In this document: piece after piece, positions 60,575-64,000 of the stretch
Layout: the number at the start of each line of letters is the position of its first letter
Position numbering within the stretch: the first letter of the stretch is position 1
IMG/VR virus record: IMGVR_UViG_3300032282_006516
Coordinates: 57,429-121,428 of that record
DNA: 64,000 nt
Direction: 5' to 3' (one strand)
Origin: a virus
The notes under the pieces: model-generated
Databases searched by the model: none
What the model saw: the letters and a program-made list of their open reading frames with translations, nothing else
What the model was told of the DNA's origin: nothing
Made by a program: the position numbers and the translations under genes

Positions 60575-60606
60575 GGCTAAGAAAAGGGATGCGTGCGCAT
60601 CCCTTC
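60575..60606 (-). terminator. Terminator after the 68-residue gene
   Basis: In the leftward direction AAGGGATGCG and CGCATCCCTT pair, followed by TTCTTAGCCTC. The sequence shares the TTAGCCTC tail of the plus-strand terminators. Confidence 0.7.
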
Positions 60607-60631
60607 TCTGATTCTCCGACGAACTCGCGAA

Positions 60632-60838
60632 CTACTTCCCGGCCGCTTCGGCCGCGTGAAGTTCCGACTCTAGGCGGTCGAGCGTGTCCGCCAACTTCGC
60701 CCGGCTCTCACCTTCCAGCTGTCCCACCGCAAGCGCGATGATACGCGTCGCAGCGCGAAACCCTTCGGCGTAACGACGCCGACCGGCGGTCTCCACCAGA
60801 GCCAAAACCTTCTGCATCACGGGGTCTGTCGCGTCCAT
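60632..60838 (-). CDS. Small helical protein (68 aa)
   Basis: ATG at 60838 (MDATDPVMQKVLALVETAGR) has AAGGAG five bases upstream and follows the thyX stop by two bases. The longer reading is Ala-rich and lies inside thyX. The protein is helical and charged (ESRAKLADTLDRLESELHAA). Not recognised. It may be a regulator or adaptor co-transcribed with thyX. Confidence 0.5.
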   Translation of the reverse strand: MDATDPVMQKVLALVETAGRRRYAEGFRAATRIIALAVGQLEGESRAKLADTLDRLESELHAAEAAGK

Positions 60839-60840
60839 CG

Positions 60841-61704
60841 TTACTCCTTGTGCATCCAGGGCTGCGGAAAAAGGTTGGGCCAACGACGGACACACAGCCG
60901 CCGCCAAGCCCGCGCGAATCGTCGAATCTCCAGGTCGGCCACCTCGTTCTCACGCTCGCGAACGAACTTGGCGATGGCCGCAGGGTTGGTCGTCCAGAGG
61001 AACGAGGTCTCGGCCTGATGCGGAAGAAAGCTCGAAGCGGCTTCGTAGATGCGCTTCCGCTCCATGCCCTTCGGGGCGCTGCCGTTTTGCTCCGTGTAGA
61101 AGCGCGTGTCGTCGAGCACCGCGTTGAGGTACGCCTCGTAACTCGTCTCCATCGCCTGCCGGAACCGCGCCTGCAGCAGCGGGCTGTCGGCGTAGCGCAG
61201 GGGCTCGACGAAGTAGCCGTAGTGATGCGTGAACCGCGTCGACTCCTGACTGGGGTTGCCCTCTTCGTCGCGGTCGGCTCCGACGTAGTTTCGGATGATT
61301 TCGTGGCTCACACGCCGTGACACGCCCGCGAAGAAGAAGGTCATCTTCGCGTGGTAGAGAATGCTGGCGTGGGCGACGTCGCCTTCTTGCGTGTGGCGGA
61401 TGTACTCCGCGTTGCTCTTCCGCCCCGCCTTCACGCCGAAGCTGTCGTAGCACTTGCGCCCAGCCAGCTCGACGAGCAGCTCGTTGGCCGTCAACTCGCG
61501 GTTCGTGTCCGCATCGACGCCCTCGTGTGGAAAGAGTGCCAGCCACCGAGGCGGGGCGAGCGGGTTCTCATCAAAAGGCGGTAGGCACTCAGGGCGATGC
61601 GACTGCACCCACTCCATCATGTCCTCGACGCCCAACGTCGAGAGCTGCATCTCGGCGATGGGAATGATGGTGGGATCGCCCCGAAGAATCGTGACGTTAC
61701 TCAT
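60841..61704 (-). CDS. thyX: Flavin-dependent thymidylate synthase ThyX (287 aa)
   Basis: It makes dTMP from dUMP using FAD and folate. Motifs fit ThyX: HASILYHAKMTFFFAGVSRR, VSHEIIRNYVGA, and NPSQESTRFTHHYGYFVEP, in which SQESTRF matches the NExSxRY part of the ThyX signature. GMERKRIYEAASSFLPHQAE and FLWTTNPAAIAKFV follow as the C-terminal half. The classic RHRxxS start is SRRVSHEI here. It has its own ATAAG element and hairpin leader. Confidence 0.85.
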   Translation of the reverse strand: MSNVTILRGDPTIIPIAEMQLSTLGVEDMMEWVQSHRPECLPPFDENPLAPPRWLALFPHEGVDADTNRELTANELLVELAGRKCYDSFGVKAGRKSNAEYIRHTQEGDVAHASILYHAKMTFFFAGVSRRVSHEIIRNYVGADRDEEGNPSQESTRFTHHYGYFVEPLRYADSPLLQARFRQAMETSYEAYLNAVLDDTRFYTEQNGSAPKGMERKRIYEAASSFLPHQAETSFLWTTNPAAIAKFVRERENEVADLEIRRFARAWRRLCVRRWPNLFPQPWMHKE

Positions 61705-61712
61705 GGAACCTC

Positions 61713-61749
61713 CGTGCGCGACAATCCGCGCATAGGCCTTATCCCGCGT
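61713..61749 (-). promoter_or_regulatory. ATAAG element 7 plus leader hairpin (thyX)
   Basis: On the minus strand ACGCGGGATAAGGCCTATG spans 61749 to 61731, then TGCGCG and CGCGCA pair around a six-base loop just before CGGAGG and the ATG. An AAAATAGCG segment lies upstream, as before element 5. Confidence 0.55.
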
Positions 61750-61761
61750 CGAGCGCTATTT

Positions 61762-62559
61762 TTAGGCCGTGGGATAACGGAGGTACGTCAACACTCCGCC
61801 GCAGTTGAGCAGCGGTGCAAACAACGGATTCTGCGCAGCGTCGACAAACGGCACCGTGTCGTCGTTGATGGTGACGTTGGCCGCAATCAGGCGGATTCCG
61901 TGCGAGTAATCTGCGTACGTAATCTCGTGCGTAAGGTGCGTCGTCGGCATCGGGTTGAGCGACTGAATGGGAGCACCCGTCAGTTTATGCCAGCCGTAGA
62001 TGGCGACGCGATTGTCTTTGAACTCCGGACGCGAGAGCGTGTTCGCAAGAACAACGTCTTTCTTGTGCCCCGCGATGAGACCCGTACGACTCGCGCGAAG
62101 ATGTTCGACCTTGTCGTTCTGGTCCACGAACCAGCGCGTTGACGTCATCTCGGAGCACGGGGGCATCGTGGTCCGAAGTGCATCAATCCGAACGTCCGCT
62201 TGCCGCCAGATGGCATCCGACAGCGCCTGCGTAATCAACGAGGCGCCAAACAGGTCCGCCACCCGTTGCGCCGTCTTCGGGTTCATCGGGACGCGAACAA
62301 AGTCGTCGTCCATCCCCACGCACAGCACATCCGGCAAGACCTCTACCGTGATGCTGATGGAGCTGGCGGACAGCACAATCGTCCGCGACGCACGAAGGAA
62401 GTCCGGGATGTTGCCCGTGCTGAGTTGCTGAAAGATAGCTTCCTCGCGGTCGGGACCGAGAGGAACGTCCATGACCTGCGCAGCAAACTGGCTGCCCGTC
62501 AGGGCGTCGTCTGCCCGTGCCGGGATCGTGAACGTCGGAGCATCTTTCTCGTTCGACAT
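61762..62559 (-). CDS. Lysis-region protein of unknown function, possible hydrolase (265 aa)
   Basis: ATG at 62559 follows the upstream stop by one base. It has conserved-looking, possibly enzymatic text: GLIAGHKKDVVLANTLSRPE, VAIYGWHKLTGAPIQSLNPM and ITYADYSHGIRLIAANVTIN, where His, Lys, Asp and Trp recur. I do not know a characterised member. Lying next to holin- and spanin-like genes, it could be the cell-wall hydrolase, since no other endolysin is visible. That is inference from position. Confidence 0.5.
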   Translation of the reverse strand: MSNEKDAPTFTIPARADDALTGSQFAAQVMDVPLGPDREEAIFQQLSTGNIPDFLRASRTIVLSASSISITVEVLPDVLCVGMDDDFVRVPMNPKTAQRVADLFGASLITQALSDAIWRQADVRIDALRTTMPPCSEMTSTRWFVDQNDKVEHLRASRTGLIAGHKKDVVLANTLSRPEFKDNRVAIYGWHKLTGAPIQSLNPMPTTHLTHEITYADYSHGIRLIAANVTINDDTVPFVDAAQNPLFAPLLNCGGVLTYLRYPTA

Positions 62560-62560
62560 C

Positions 62561-62908
62561 TCAGGGCTCCCGCACCGCGTTTCCCGTCTTCTTGAGATAC
62601 TCGTTCGTCGCGTCCGGGTCATCCTCAAGCCGCGGAGTGTCTTGCTTCTGCTGCTCCACCACCGCTGCCACGCTCTGCGCGTGGTTCTCTGCTGCCGCCT
62701 GTTGCCCCGCCTGCTTATCCCCAAGCGCGGCCTGTTCGGCTGCGCCCGTGGCGTTCTCAATCGTCGTTTTCTCTGGGTTGTCGCCCTGAACGACGACAGG
62801 GCGTTTCTTGACCAGCAGGCCAAGAAGGAACCCACCAACGACCGCAGCGCCCGCTGCCAACCAGCGCCACCACTTCTTCAGCCACTCCGACACGACAAGC
62901 CAGGTCAT
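62561..62908 (-). CDS. Membrane-anchored helical protein, i-spanin-like (115 aa)
   Basis: An N-terminal membrane helix (WWRWLAAGAAVVGGFLLGLL) is followed by a charged, Gln/Ala-rich segment (DKQAGQQAAAENHAQSVAAV) that should extend into the periplasm. This matches inner-membrane spanin architecture. It overlaps the holin-like gene by four bases. No o-spanin lipoprotein was seen overlapping it, though a lipoprotein is encoded at 56365. Confidence 0.5.
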   Translation of the reverse strand: MTWLVVSEWLKKWWRWLAAGAAVVGGFLLGLLVKKRPVVVQGDNPEKTTIENATGAAEQAALGDKQAGQQAAAENHAQSVAAVVEQQKQDTPRLEDDPDATNEYLKKTGNAVREP

Positions 62909-63318
62909 GGCGCACGCTCCTCGGCCTCAACCGGCTTTTCTTCCTTTACCGGAGCGTCATCCGGAAAGGGAATGTTCCACCGTTTCTGCACGAGGGCCTT
63001 CACCACATGGTAGCCCCACGTCGCGAACCACCCCACCGAAAGGCCGTAAAGACCACGGGACACGCGGCTTCCGATGACTACGTCCGGATACGCGAACAGC
63101 GCCGGAGGACAGAGGAGGCAGAACGCCAACCCCAACGCCGGGGGCAGCGTAGGAAGGACGAACTCCTCCCACACCCGCTGACCCCGGGTAAGCGGCGTCT
63201 TGTCTCCAAGGTCCGGACGAAGCGCTTCTACCAGACGACGCAGTGCGAACGCCGTGATGTAGATGCCCAGCACCAAGAACGCCGTAGAAAGCGTGAGTAC
63301 GTCGTCTAGGCGGTTCAT
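62905..63318 (-). CDS. Holin-like membrane protein (137 aa)
   Basis: Three likely membrane helices: TLSTAFLVLGIYITAFALRR, LPPALGLAFCLLCPPALFAY and LSVGWFATWGYHVVKALVQK. The C-terminus is highly charged (PFPDDAPVKEEKPVEAEERA), as in many holins, which form lesions that time lysis. It sits directly upstream of the spanin-like gene. Assignment is from topology and context. Confidence 0.6.
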   Translation of the reverse strand: MNRLDDVLTLSTAFLVLGIYITAFALRRLVEALRPDLGDKTPLTRGQRVWEEFVLPTLPPALGLAFCLLCPPALFAYPDVVIGSRVSRGLYGLSVGWFATWGYHVVKALVQKRWNIPFPDDAPVKEEKPVEAEERAP

Positions 63319-63320
63319 GG

Positions 63321-64000
63321 TCAGTTCTTAGGCAAGAGGGGCTCAGTGAGATCCGGAACAGAAATGTGCGTAAGCGTGTAGGTCGTCAGGTAATCCGTCA
63401 TAAGGCCGACACCTGAGTAGAGACAGGTAAAGGTGCAAATCAACGTGTTCCCAATCCCTTGCGGGACTGCAGGGTCCCCAAGCACCGCAATGCGGAACAC
63501 CGTACCACCAATGGTCTCTGTGCGGCTGGATACCGTCACAACATCTGCCACGGAAATCGGCTGTGTGACTTCACAGAGCAGCAGGGTAAACTGCTGCCCA
63601 ACCTCGGCCTTTCTCGGAAGTTTGACCCGTGTCAGACCAATCAAACCGCCGCCGCCGTCGTACGCCTTAACCATACACGCGCCATAGCGCGGGCGAGAGT
63701 TAAGAATTGAGTCTCCATCCTGCTCCGTGCTGAAGTCGGCGGTGACGAAAATTTCAGGACCACCCAGCCCGTTTGCGGTGATGGTTTGAACACTCGGGAG
63801 CGACGTCAAGACGCTACCGGTTATGTGACCATCGCCGTAAATGAACCCAGAGTTAGCGACCGCACCACTTCCCTTGTGGGAGAAATTGATGCTGGTAACT
63901 TCCAGGCTGTTTGTCGCGGTCGGAGCGGCCCCTGTCGGGAATGTGAAAGACGTAGCGCCGACCGTAGGCGCATCAACTTTCAATGCTGTGACGTCGTTTG
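63321..64000 (-). CDS. Virion protein, N-terminus beyond window (at least 226 aa)
   Basis: The reading frame stays open to the right edge (NDVTALKVDAPTVGATSFTF continues from outside), so the start is not in the window. The chain is beta-rich with TNSLEVTSINFSHKGSGAVA and GFIYGDGHITGSVLTSLPSV, resembling fibre or baseplate-associated proteins. It ends LTEPLLPKN. No specific family recognised. Confidence 0.5.
   Translation of the reverse strand, partial: NDVTALKVDAPTVGATSFTFPTGAAPTATNSLEVTSINFSHKGSGAVANSGFIYGDGHITGSVLTSLPSVQTITANGLGGPEIFVTADFSTEQDGDSILNSRPRYGACMVKAYDGGGGLIGLTRVKLPRKAEVGQQFTLLLCEVTQPISVADVVTVSSRTETIGGTVFRIAVLGDPAVPQGIGNTLICTFTCLYSGVGLMTDYLTTYTLTHISVPDLTEPLLPKN

Noticed and set aside
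1-64000. tRNA or rRNA genes
   Set aside because: No cloverleaf with a T-arm GTTCRANNC was noticed by eye in the gaps, all of which are short; a tRNAscan run would settle this.

Overview
The window is a stretch of a tailed double-stranded DNA bacteriophage genome, GC-rich (near 60% by eye) with a strong preference for G/C at third codon positions. Head-to-tail packing of genes, ATGA/GTGA stop-start overlaps, and a complete virion set (terminase, portal, capsid protein, protease, baseplate spike, fibres) support this. The host cannot be read from the sequence; a two-membrane bacterium is suggested by a lipobox protein and spanin-like lysis genes. No integrase, repressor-operator region, tRNA or CRISPR array was seen. 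Both ends of the window cut through genes.

Layout. (1) 1-14327, minus strand: the head-assembly half of the late region, with internal virion proteins, major capsid protein, probable decoration protein, scaffold-like proteins and a probable prohead protease. (2) 14370-16144, plus strand: a small cassette with a DNA-binding protein and three small genes. (3) 16197-30247, minus: large terminase, large virion protein, baseplate spike-like protein, and a 2144-residue RNA polymerase in which beta and beta-prime are one polypeptide. (4) 30351-34671, plus: two tiny genes, zinc proteins, a MoxR-type AAA+ ATPase and an HExxH/VWA protein. (5) 34727-40174, minus: portal and three associated virion proteins. 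(6) 40262-56700, plus: replication and recombination genes (SF2 helicase, family-4 UDG-like protein, DnaB-like helicase, primase, zinc-ribbon protein, family A DNA polymerase, HU-like protein, RecA/UvsX, Hjc-like nuclease, Cas4/RecB-like nuclease, RusA), ending in a probable -1 frameshift gene and a lipoprotein. (7) 56757-64000, minus: fibres, spanin-like and holin-like genes, ThyX.

How it works together. Late genes read leftward and replication genes rightward. Seven starts of transcription units, six on the plus strand and one before thyX, carry the same 19-base element around ATAAG, often followed by a hairpin and then the Shine-Dalgarno site; bidirectional terminators close the convergent junctions. 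The fused RNA polymerase lies among virion genes, so it could be packaged and used after ejection or made to read late genes. Eleven minus-strand virion proteins share a scattered tetrapeptide of the form hydrophobic-x-K-x-A, often EKTA, EKLA or EKVA, and several add glycine-zipper stretches. These may mark internal capsid proteins, as sorting tags or processing sites. The most unusual items are the fused polymerase, the ATAAG element, the EKxA family and the GGGAAAA frameshift site at 56159.
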